Shown piece after piece: positions 1 to 5,316 of a DNA stretch of 5,316 bases. This stretch comes from an uncultured Verrucomicrobia subdivision 3 bacterium (lineage in GTDB: Bacteria; Verrucomicrobiota; Verrucomicrobiae; Limisphaerales; CAMLLE01). Under the pieces are notes generated by a model. That model did not search any database, was not told the origin of the DNA, and worked only from the letters and a program-made list of their open reading frames with translations. The stretch is taken from assembly GCA_946480555.1 (NCBI GenBank), contig CAMLLE010000265.1, positions 1 through 5,316 on the forward strand, written 5' to 3'. The stretch's first letter is position 1. Every line of letters begins with the position of its first letter. Both the position numbers and the translations under genes were made by a program.

Positions 1-975
1 GCCCGCGCACCGTACCGGAACCGTATTCGAAGCGCCCGATACGCTGCCGCCCGCACCGTCGCTGACAGTGAAATTGAAGCTGTCCGAACTCGTCTCGCTG
101 CCATCATGCGCATAAACGATGCGGCTGTTGTTCAGGTCGTCCTGCGTGAAGGTGCCGCCGTTCGCGAGGGTCACTCCGTTGCGAAACAGCAGTCCATTCG
201 CCGGCACGGTTGTAAGCGTGTAAGTGATCGCTGCGTCCGCTTGCTCTGCGTCGTTGAAATCCAGTTCCGCGGCGCTGATCGTGTCACGCGCGCCTTCGTT
301 CAATGAAGAGCCGGTGTTGGCATTGACGGTGGGGGCGGTGTTGGCCGTGCGGAAATTGACGGCGTTGATGTTGTCTGCGGCGATCGCGCCGGAGATGGTG
401 TAGCTGCCGTCGGTCTCGATGCGGAACATGGAGATGCCGATGAAGTTGGCGTTCGCCGACACATCGAAGTTCACCAGCTGCCCGCCATTTGAAGCCGCCG
501 TAACGCTCTTCGACAACACCGCGCCGCTGACGGCGCTGCCGTTGCGATAGCCGACCAGGCGGATCGTTTGGGTTGCCGCCCCATTTGGGCCGTCCATCGC
601 GATATCGACCGAACGCAGATCAAAGTACTTTCCGTCATTGGCGGAGACCTGAATTGCGGTGAGCGTGGTGCTGCCGCTTTCGGTGTAGCCATAAACCAGC
701 GCCGACTGGCCCGTCAGCGGTTCGATGCCGATGCCACAATCCACCGCGCTGCTGCCGGCGAGCAGCCGGAAATCGTAACCTGCGACATTCGCGGCGACGA
801 GTCCGGCGCCACCCGCGGATTTTGCCGAGCCGGTCAAAGCCACGAACGAACCTGCGTAGAGCGAATTGAACGTGGTGAGACCTTCCGCGGGCGTGGCGGC
901 CTGGAGGGCGGGTGAGAAGACGGTGACAACGCAGGCGGCCGCGACGGCGAACCACCGGAGAACAGAGTTATGCAT
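1..975 (-). CDS. Secreted cadherin-like repeat protein, N-terminal part (3' end outside window)
   Basis: An uninterrupted frame of 325 codons runs from ATG at 975-973 to the left edge without a stop, so the gene is partial. The start is supported by an AGG Shine-Dalgarno core at 987-985, 9 nt before the ATG, and by an N-terminal signal peptide: Arg7, a hydrophobic core at residues 8-22, and probable cleavage near ALQA-A at 26/27. Cys15 is followed by more hydrophobic residues, so a lipoprotein signal is unlikely. Residues about 60-208 look like an all-beta sandwich domain (for example RSVDIAMDGPNG, TIRLVGYRNGSAV, and AADNINAVNF at its end); I do not recognise the family. Residues about 214-310 resemble a cadherin-like/CSPG-type repeat, with NEGARDTISAAELDFNDAE, then VPANGLLFRNG, then IVYAHDGSE and FNFTVSDGAGG. 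Such proteins are usually large, extracellular, calcium-dependent adhesins or surface proteins; that role is inferred. More repeats probably follow beyond the edge. It is divergent from the gene at 1321. Confidence 0.88.
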   Translation of the reverse strand, partial: MHNSVLRWFAVAAACVVTVFSPALQAATPAEGLTTFNSLYAGSFVALTGSAKSAGGAGLVAANVAGYDFRLLAGSSAVDCGIGIEPLTGQSALVYGYTESGSTTLTAIQVSANDGKYFDLRSVDIAMDGPNGAATQTIRLVGYRNGSAVSGAVLSKSVTAASNGGQLVNFDVSANANFIGISMFRIETDGSYTISGAIAADNINAVNFRTANTAPTVNANTGSSLNEGARDTISAAELDFNDAEQADAAITYTLTTVPANGLLFRNGVTLANGGTFTQDDLNNSRIVYAHDGSETSSDSFNFTVSDGAGGSVSGASNTVPVRCAG

Positions 976-1010
976 TCGTTTTTACCTGGTTGAATCCACT
1001 GAACGTGGTG

Positions 1011-1023
1011 GCGGAAATTCCGC
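1011..1023. promoter_or_regulatory. Palindrome GCGGAA-A-TTCCGC, candidate operator
   Basis: A perfect 6+1+6 inverted repeat lies 35 bp upstream of the minus-strand start codon. TTCCGCAC at 1018-1025 is also an inverted repeat of GTGCGGAA at 1088-1095, so the half-site occurs three times within 85 bp. This fits a dimeric regulator site or a leader hairpin of the minus gene. No specific regulator is recognised. Confidence 0.35.
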
Positions 1024-1211
1024 ACAAGCACGAACCGGCACCGATCGAGACCGCTGAACAGATTCCAGCAGAAACAATGATGCTGCCGTGCGGAAAGCTT
1101 ATCGGTGAGGGAACGACCTGCCTTTAAACGTTTTGCCGGGAATTTGAGTTGGTGCGTGTGCGCGACCGGCACAGTGCCTCTGGTCCGAGGTTGCTTATTG
1201 TGTTCTTTCTC

Positions 1212-1286
1212 GACGATTTTCGCAAAACGCTCTGGCAAATCGTCCGTGGTTTCCATAGTGTCCGCCCGGCCGAGGACGGAAATCAC
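1212..1286 (+). other. Two adjacent hairpins in the presumed 5' leader of the 1321 gene
   Basis: Hairpin A pairs GACGATTT (1212-1219) with AAATCGTC (1237-1244), 8 perfect base pairs around a 17-nt loop. One nucleotide later, hairpin B pairs GTGGTTTCC (1246-1254) with GGAAATCAC (1278-1286), 9 pairs including one G-U (1249/1283). Inside it GTCC (1260-1263) pairs with GGAC (1274-1277). The G-U pair would be a C-A mismatch in minus-strand RNA, slightly favouring a plus-strand transcript. The Shine-Dalgarno of the next gene starts 22 nt after hairpin B, so the pair may tune translation or mRNA stability. No riboswitch class is recognised and chance pairing is not excluded. Confidence 0.4.
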
Positions 1287-1307
1287 ATTCAAACCTCTTG
1301 TGCGCTC

Positions 1308-1313
1308 AAGGAG
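1308..1313 (+). promoter_or_regulatory. Shine-Dalgarno AAGGAG that fixes the start at 1321
   Basis: A near-perfect AAGGAG lies 7 nt upstream of ATG 1321. The reading frame is open back to a GTG at 1105, so this site decides between starts. The short start also puts a signal peptide at the N-terminus, whereas the longer form would bury it 72 residues inside. Confidence 0.85.
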
Positions 1314-1320
1314 CAACTCT

Positions 1321-4300
1321 ATGAAATGGCTGTGCTGGTTGATCAATCTACAACGACTTGCGGTTGTTTCGCTGCTTGTTGCCCCGTTTACATTTTGTTT
1401 TGCCCGACAGGCAGAACCGCCGGTGGACGCCCATGGACGAGTAGTTTTCGACCGGGGTGGAAATCCGGTCTTTTATGCTCAACCCGGAGAACCGGAGGGA
1501 GCGCGCCTGAAAGGGGAGGGGGGCGGCGGTTTTCTGTCCAAAGCCGATTTCTCGAATGTGCCGCAGACGCTCGCCGGGATCTCGGTCCAAGAAACGGGTT
1601 CATCGTGGATTTTTGGAGTTTTCGGCACTCAGATCGGTGCGGCCGGCGTCGTTCCCTTTCAAGGTGATAACGGACTTGAGCTTGTCGTTGCTGCCACCTC
1701 CTGGAGCGAGTTCGGCGGGAATGATTTCTGGTACGTTCTACAGCACAACCCGGCTTCGACGAATTTCGAGCAAACATTCGTGCATCCGCCGTACTCGCCG
1801 GCCAATTACTGGAACAGCGCTAGAATCGTGCGAATGATGGCGGCCAACGTCACGGGCTCGACTGCTTCGGAACTCGTGGTGGCGCTCAGCGACGGCCGCG
1901 TGTTCCTCTATGATTTGGCGACCAAGTCTGAGCTCGCGCAGGTTTATGCCTCGTTTGAAATCGATGGCTTTTCGACCGCGGATTTGGACGGGGACGGGCT
2001 TGGGGAAATGCTGGTTCTCAATGACGAGGGATTGTCGGTGTACAAAGTCTCCGGTGGACGGGTGTGGCATGTTCCGGGTGTGACTGGAACTGATCTTGTG
2101 GTTGCCCAGATGGATGGCGATCCCGGTTTCGAGATCGCAACCGCATCGGGTCACGTCGTGGATGTGTCGAGCTGCTCAATCCAGTGGACGAGTTCAACCT
2201 CGTTCCAAGGTCATCTTCGAGCCGCGGACATCGATGCCGATGGCATGGACGAACTCATCGCCGCGAATTGGTGGTATTCCATCGCCGCCTACGACGTTGA
2301 CACCCAAACCAACAAATGGACGTACAACGTATCGCGTGATATCGGTTCGATCGAACTGGCTGACGTGGCGGGCGATTCCGCACTGGAATTGCTGTATGCG
2401 GACAACCAGTTCGGCAGCATCCACGCGCTCAGCCTCGCCGCCAGCGCCCCGGTTGAACTGTGGAAAGTCACCAATCCTGATTCCGGAGTATCGCGAATCG
2501 TCGTGGCGGATATGGACAACGATGGGGAGACGGAACTGGTCTGGGGTTCTGGTTCCAACATTTCCAGCGGGGACTATTTGAATGTAATGGACTTGGCCTC
2601 GCGCACAATCGAATGGCGAAGTGTGCCGTTGAGCGGTCCGTTCGTTACGCCTGTTCTTGGTGATTTGGACGGTGACGGCACCAATGAACTTGTGACCGGC
2701 TCGTGGGAATCCGATTCGGGTTATGACAGTGGGCGAATTCTGGTTTTCGATCCACAGACATTCCGTTTGATTGGCATGTCGCCGCCGATTTGTCAGAACC
2801 GTTCCTGGACGGGCCTGCGTGATTTGAAGCTGCGGGACATTGATCAGGATGGCCGCACCGAGATCCTGGTTGCGGCGGATTCGATCTACGACGGAAGGAT
2901 CGAGATCTACAATTTCGACTCAGGTGTTTTCACGCTGAAATGGGTAACGCCGAATCAACCGGTGGGAGCTCCTTACAGCCAGGTGGAGGTTGCCGACGTG
3001 GATGGTGATGGCGATATGGAAATCATTGCCGGGAACGATAGTGCTCATTCAGCATCGAGCGGCACTCACCTCGAGATTCTTGATTATCCCAGCGGCGCGC
3101 AGCTCTGGCGATCCTTCCATCTGGGCGGCTATTGGCACGGGGTGAGTTCCCTGCGCGTTCAGGACCTTGATAATGATGGACAGGTCGATGCGTGTCTGAC
3201 GGTTTCTGGGGTTGGCTCGTTTGTCTTTGATTTGCAGGAGGGTGTCCAAGTGTTCCGATTCGAAGGCGATCACCGTTCCGTCACCACTGTGCCGGGAAGC
3301 ACAGGGTTTTACATCGGATCCGGCGCCGGGAGCATTTTTCACGTCATTCCGAATGGCACCAACAACTACAAAAGCTACGTGGTGGATGAATCGTGGTCCG
3401 TCACCACAAGGCCCATAATTGCGTTGGCACCCGGGCCCGACAGCTCATTTTTAATCTCGACTGACAATGGAGTTTTCCTTTGGCCGGAGACTGGAGCCCC
3501 GAATTCATCGGCAGCCGAATTCACCGGGAATGTGGGCGCCGTCTCATGGGTGGTCGATGCAAGCGGATTGCGAACCTTTGCTGCGTTGTCTTATGGGATT
3601 GGCGCATTCGCTGTCGTCCCGCGGACAAACGTGCCTGTGATCGTCGCGATGGATCAAAGCAATGGTTGGTTTTCGGAAGACGCTGCGGAAACAACAGTTT
3701 CGTTCCAATGCAGTTCCAACCATCCTTCCTTGGAGGTTTATTTCGATCTTTCCGGAACGGCAATTCCAGGCGCGGACTATGAGATTTTCGGGGCGACGCA
3801 CGTTGACGGCAGCCTGTGGATGACGACGATCCCGGCTGATCATTCGACTGTGGACGTGCGATTCGTTTCTGTTCCGGACGATCTGACGGAAGGAAACGAG
3901 TACTTTCTTTTGAATCTTCGATCCACGGATCGGTACAAGGTCGGCAGCAGTTCCACCCATAGATTCAACATCATCGATTCGGTCGTGGAGGTCAGCGTCC
4001 GCGCCTCTGATTTTTATGCGCGAGAACTTCGGACGCGTAGAAAGGTTGACCGGGGAGTCTTTACTTTCACCCGAACAAAAGACTTCTCAAAGCCACTGAT
4101 TGTCAATTTCGCGGTCGAGGGAGCTGCTCGCAATGGCATTGACTACCGGAAGATCGGGAGCCGGATCACCTTCCGGGCCGGAGAAAGCACAGTCACCTTG
4201 CCGATCATACCCTTTGCCGACCGGGTGGCGGAGGGGGACGAGGATGTCGGCATTTCCATTCGTTCAGGGGATGGCTACCAAATTGGGAACGGCTACTCCT

Positions 4301-4632
4301 ATGCGGACCTAACAATACTCGATGGGGAACCCACTATTTCAATGAGCGAAGGCGGGATGCTTCGCAAACGTCCATACGTGCAACTTGTGCGCGACGGGGG
4401 AAGGCGCGATTCGTTGATGCTGGAGTTGATCGTTGCGCGGGAAACTGTTGACGGAGAGGTAAAGGTCTGGACCGAGCGGGTCGCGTTCCCGGGTAAGCGC
4501 GATTCCATCCAGCACTTGATTCGGGGCAACTGGGCAAAGGCATCGACAGTGAGGATTTGGATGGTTCCGCAGCGCCATTTCCAGCGCGGCACGTCATTTC
4601 TGGAATTCGAAACTCCTGCTTTAGGAAGGTGA
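1321..4632 (+). CDS. Exported FG-GAP/VCBS repeat protein with C-terminal Calx-beta domains
   Basis: Complete gene of 1103 residues ending in TGA at 4630-4632. The start is fixed by the AAGGAG site and by a signal peptide: Lys2, Arg12, hydrophobic core 13-27, likely cleavage after Ala28 (FCFA-RQAE). Residues about 110-760 carry FG-GAP/VCBS-like repeats every 38-58 residues. Acidic DxDxDG-type calcium loops lie at about residues 221, 303, 397, 448, 506, 559 and 615. Degenerate versions lie near 114, 178, 265 and 348, and further blade-like segments without the acidic loop continue to about 760. This pattern implies calcium-binding beta-propeller(s). Residues about 774-886 match Calx-beta (LSGTAIPGADYEIFG, then VPDDLTEGNEYFLLNLRS). 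A second Calx-beta spans about 889-1001 (NGIDYRKIG, FRAGESTVTLPI, VAEGDED). Residues 1002-1103 form a divergent tail with no recognisable anchor: no PEP-CTERM, sortase motif or transmembrane segment. The protein probably acts outside the cytoplasm in adhesion, matrix or carbohydrate binding; no enzyme motif is seen. Function is inferred from domains only. Confidence 0.93.
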   Translation: MKWLCWLINLQRLAVVSLLVAPFTFCFARQAEPPVDAHGRVVFDRGGNPVFYAQPGEPEGARLKGEGGGGFLSKADFSNVPQTLAGISVQETGSSWIFGVFGTQIGAAGVVPFQGDNGLELVVAATSWSEFGGNDFWYVLQHNPASTNFEQTFVHPPYSPANYWNSARIVRMMAANVTGSTASELVVALSDGRVFLYDLATKSELAQVYASFEIDGFSTADLDGDGLGEMLVLNDEGLSVYKVSGGRVWHVPGVTGTDLVVAQMDGDPGFEIATASGHVVDVSSCSIQWTSSTSFQGHLRAADIDADGMDELIAANWWYSIAAYDVDTQTNKWTYNVSRDIGSIELADVAGDSALELLYADNQFGSIHALSLAASAPVELWKVTNPDSGVSRIVVADMDNDGETELVWGSGSNISSGDYLNVMDLASRTIEWRSVPLSGPFVTPVLGDLDGDGTNELVTGSWESDSGYDSGRILVFDPQTFRLIGMSPPICQNRSWTGLRDLKLRDIDQDGRTEILVAADSIYDGRIEIYNFDSGVFTLKWVTPNQPVGAPYSQVEVADVDGDGDMEIIAGNDSAHSASSGTHLEILDYPSGAQLWRSFHLGGYWHGVSSLRVQDLDNDGQVDACLTVSGVGSFVFDLQEGVQVFRFEGDHRSVTTVPGSTGFYIGSGAGSIFHVIPNGTNNYKSYVVDESWSVTTRPIIALAPGPDSSFLISTDNGVFLWPETGAPNSSAAEFTGNVGAVSWVVDASGLRTFAALSYGIGAFAVVPRTNVPVIVAMDQSNGWFSEDAAETTVSFQCSSNHPSLEVYFDLSGTAIPGADYEIFGATHVDGSLWMTTIPADHSTVDVRFVSVPDDLTEGNEYFLLNLRSTDRYKVGSSSTHRFNIIDSVVEVSVRASDFYARELRTRRKVDRGVFTFTRTKDFSKPLIVNFAVEGAARNGIDYRKIGSRITFRAGESTVTLPIIPFADRVAEGDEDVGISIRSGDGYQIGNGYSYADLTILDGEPTISMSEGGMLRKRPYVQLVRDGGRRDSLMLELIVARETVDGEVKVWTERVAFPGKRDSIQHLIRGNWAKASTVRIWMVPQRHFQRGTSFLEFETPALGR

Positions 4633-4712
4633 CCGGGGTTGGTGGCTGTTCCGGACCTTGTTGCGGTCGCACTGCTGGCCAAACTTATTTAGCTCATTAA
4701 TCGGCAAAAAAT

Positions 4713-4728
4713 CGTGAAATTTTTCACA
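4713..4728. promoter_or_regulatory. CRP-type palindrome CGTGA-N6-TCACA
   Basis: Half-sites CGTGA (4713-4717) and TCACA (4724-4728) are separated by 6 bases. They match 9 of 10 positions of the known CRP consensus TGTGA-N6-TCACA. The core GTGAAA-TT-TTTCAC is a perfect inverted repeat. It lies 8 bp upstream of the predicted -35 box, centred about 50 bp before the inferred transcription start. A CRP/FNR-family regulator of a respiratory operon would make sense, but which family member and whether it activates or represses cannot be read here. Confidence 0.45.
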
Positions 4729-4736
4729 AACTTTGC

Positions 4737-4764
4737 TTGCACGGCTTTTCGCGCCTGTTAAGAA
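4737..4764 (+). promoter_or_regulatory. Candidate sigma70-like promoter of actA
   Basis: TTGCAC (4737-4742) and TAAGAA (4759-4764) are spaced by 16 bp, preceded by AT-rich DNA. Both hexamers are imperfect: TTGCAC matches TTGACA at 4 of 6, and TAAGAA matches TATAAT at 3 of 6. A start about 7 bp downstream would fall near 4771, just before the outer stem of the structured RNA begins at 4775. That agreement is the main support. Confidence 0.45.
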
Positions 4765-4772
4765 TTCGCGCC
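4748..4772. repeat. Direct repeat TTCGCGCC flanking the -10 box
   Basis: TTCGCGCC occurs at 4748-4755 and again at 4765-4772, a 17-bp start-to-start spacing that brackets the proposed -10 element and start site. It could be a regulator-binding direct repeat or chance in GC-rich DNA; no regulator is recognised. Confidence 0.3.
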
Positions 4773-4774
4773 AT

Positions 4775-4876
4775 CATCAATCACTGCCGCGTGGCTGCTT
4801 CGTCAGTTCGTGCGGTGGGGACGGCTTTTTCTTGCTTCGGAAAAAAGCAATTAAGAGCCGACCGCAGTGAGTGATG
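4775..4876 (+). ncRNA. Candidate three-way-junction leader RNA upstream of actA
   Basis: Three helices close on each other. P1 pairs 4775-4787 with 4864-4876: 12 of 13 pairs, with one A-G mismatch at 4780/4871. P2 pairs 4788-4797 with 4804-4814: ten pairs including three G-U, one bulged U, and a CUUCGU loop. P3 pairs CGGCUUUU (4822-4829) with AAGAGCCG (4853-4860), then after a 2x2 internal loop UUGCUU (4832-4837) with AAGCAA (4845-4850), around a CGGAAAA loop. Junction strands are GUGGGGA (4815-4821) between P2 and P3, and ACC (4861-4863) between P3 and P1. The four G-U pairs (4791/4811, 4792/4810, 4794/4808, 4827/4855) work only in plus-strand RNA. The element starts about 4 nt after the inferred transcript start and ends 68 nt before actA, as expected for a cis-regulatory 5' leader. 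It does not match any riboswitch or ribozyme class I can recall; no hammerhead core is present. A free-standing small RNA is an alternative, but no terminator U-run follows P1. Confidence 0.55.
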
Positions 4877-4944
4877 CGCCTGGGTTTCGGATGCGACGAC
4901 GCAGGCTTGGTTGAATCGGAAATGTTCGGACTGAAACGAAAATA

Positions 4945-5316
4945 ATGTCAGCGATTTTCCCAAAATGGACCAACAAGTTGCCGTTGTACATCATCGTCGG
5001 CGTGCTGTTGGTCGGGTCCGCAGTGACTGCGGGCGTCTGGTATTACTGCACTCCGAAATACGCCCGTGTCGGTTATCAGCCGATCCAGCCGGTGCCATTC
5101 TCGCACGCGACGCACGCCGGGCAGCTGGGCATCGATTGCCGCTATTGCCACACCACGGTTGAGAAGTCCTGGTTCTCCAACATTCCCGCCGCTTCCACCT
5201 GCATGAACTGTCACAACCAGGTGTTGAAGGACGATCCGCGGCTCGCGCTCGTTCGCGAAAGCGCCGCCAGCGGCAAGCCGATTCCGTGGGTGCAGATCCA
5301 CAAGCTGCCGGACTTC
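4945..5316 (+). CDS. actA: Alternative complex III multiheme cytochrome c subunit ActA, N-terminal part
   Basis: Open frame of 124 codons to the right edge, so the 3' end is missing. ATG 4945 is the first start after an in-frame TGA at 4912-4914. No clear Shine-Dalgarno precedes it (the sequence is A-rich, GAAACGAAAATA). Residues about 12-34 form one membrane helix that anchors the protein, with the rest in the periplasm. Two c-type heme sites are visible, CRYCH at 65-69 and CMNCH at 86-90. His54 and His57 in the conserved stretch PVPFSHATHAGQLGIDC are likely distal heme ligands. The sequence YARVGYQPIQPVPFSH and the later SGKPIPWVQIHKLPDF are hallmarks of ActA. In known ACIII, ActA is a pentaheme protein passing electrons from the quinol-oxidising core to a cytochrome c or oxidase, so about three more CxxCH motifs should follow. 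The iron-sulfur/molybdopterin-like ActB and the membrane subunits ActC-ActF are expected downstream. The CRP-like site, promoter and structured leader upstream suggest this is the first gene of the operon. Confidence 0.9.
   Translation, partial: MSAIFPKWTNKLPLYIIVGVLLVGSAVTAGVWYYCTPKYARVGYQPIQPVPFSHATHAGQLGIDCRYCHTTVEKSWFSNIPAASTCMNCHNQVLKDDPRLALVRESAASGKPIPWVQIHKLPDF

Larger units (their letters stand above)
976..1320. other. Divergent intergenic region between two secreted-protein genes
   Basis: These 345 bases separate the start codons of two oppositely oriented genes and should hold both promoters. I see no convincing -35/-10 pair on either strand. Recognisable content is the 13-bp palindrome at 1011-1023, a distal matching half-site at 1088-1095, an 8-bp AAACGTTT palindrome at 1126-1133, and two strong hairpins at 1212-1286. 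The frames open across it (the upstream extension of the plus gene and an overlapping minus frame) show no signal peptide or domain and are treated as non-coding. Confidence 0.7.
4633..4944. other. Regulatory intergenic region upstream of actA
   Basis: 312 bases without a protein gene. The first 70 or so follow the stop of the FG-GAP gene. I found no clear intrinsic terminator there: only short pairings such as CCGG/CCGG, with no stable GC stem followed by a T run. Positions about 4681-4735 are markedly AT-rich compared with the flanks and could act as an UP element or melting region. Downstream lie the CRP-like palindrome, the promoter, the structured RNA, and a 68-nt linker before ATG 4945. 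That linker has a weak 5-bp hairpin (GCCTG 4878-4882 with CAGGC 4902-4906) and two copies of TTCGGA plus one ATCGGA. Confidence 0.7.

Noticed and set aside
1105..1320. N-terminal extension of the large plus-strand gene from GTG 1105
   Set aside because: It would place a clear signal peptide 72 residues inside the protein and ignore the AAGGAG site 7 nt before ATG 1321. The extension has no recognisable domain and overlaps strong hairpins.
834..1346. Minus-strand frame of 170 codons spanning the divergent intergenic region
   Set aside because: It overlaps the start of the real minus gene in another frame and the start of the plus gene. It has no domain signature, and its composition looks like an antisense shadow.
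4299..4682. Antisense frames over the end of the FG-GAP gene
   Set aside because: They are mirror frames of the coding region, with low-complexity Arg/Pro/Ser composition and no RBS or domain evidence.
4633..4712. Intrinsic terminator after the FG-GAP gene
   Set aside because: Only 4-bp pairings such as CCGG/CCGG or TTGG/CCAA are present, and no stem is followed by a T run on the plus strand.
4775..4876. Hammerhead ribozyme or tRNA-like element
   Set aside because: The three-way junction lacks the CUGAUGA and GAAA core of hammerheads, and has none of the tRNA T-loop, anticodon or CCA features.
4781..4963. Minus-strand frame of 60 codons across the actA leader
   Set aside because: It lies over the structured RNA and the actA start, without an RBS or recognisable protein features.
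1..5316. CRISPR array, insertion sequence, transposase or phage module
   Set aside because: No regularly spaced repeats, terminal inverted repeats with a transposase, or phage-type genes were seen.

Overview
The window looks like chromosomal DNA of a moderately GC-rich, Gram-negative-type bacterium. The best guess is Verrucomicrobiota or a neighbouring PVC or Bacteroidota-like lineage. This rests on very long secreted proteins built from FG-GAP/VCBS, Calx-beta and cadherin-like repeats, next to the first gene of an alternative complex III (ACIII) operon. The assignment is inference; there is no rRNA or other marker.

Layout. (1) Positions 1-975, minus strand: the N-terminal 325 codons of a secreted protein with a signal peptide, a beta-rich domain and a cadherin-like/CSPG-type repeat; it runs off the left edge. 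(2) 976-1320: a divergent intergenic region with a 13-bp palindrome on the side of the minus gene and two back-to-back hairpins on the side of the plus gene. (3) 1321-4632, plus strand: a complete 1103-residue exported protein with many FG-GAP/VCBS-like repeats (probably one or two beta-propellers), then two Calx-beta domains and a divergent C-terminal domain. (4) 4633-4944: a 312-bp regulatory intergenic region with an AT-rich stretch, a CRP-type palindrome, a sigma70-like promoter and a three-way-junction RNA. (5) 4945-5316, plus strand: the N-terminal 124 codons of ActA, the membrane-anchored multiheme cytochrome c of ACIII (quinol oxidation in the respiratory chain); it runs off the right edge.

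The two secreted proteins share a surface or extracellular theme and are divergently transcribed, so they may share control. ActA belongs to a separate respiratory unit. The most interesting item is the leader of actA. A predicted promoter places the transcript start about 4 nt before the outer stem of a roughly 100-nt three-helix RNA. Its arms pair through several G-U wobbles that are valid only for plus-strand RNA, which makes it a candidate undescribed cis-regulatory RNA for a respiratory complex.
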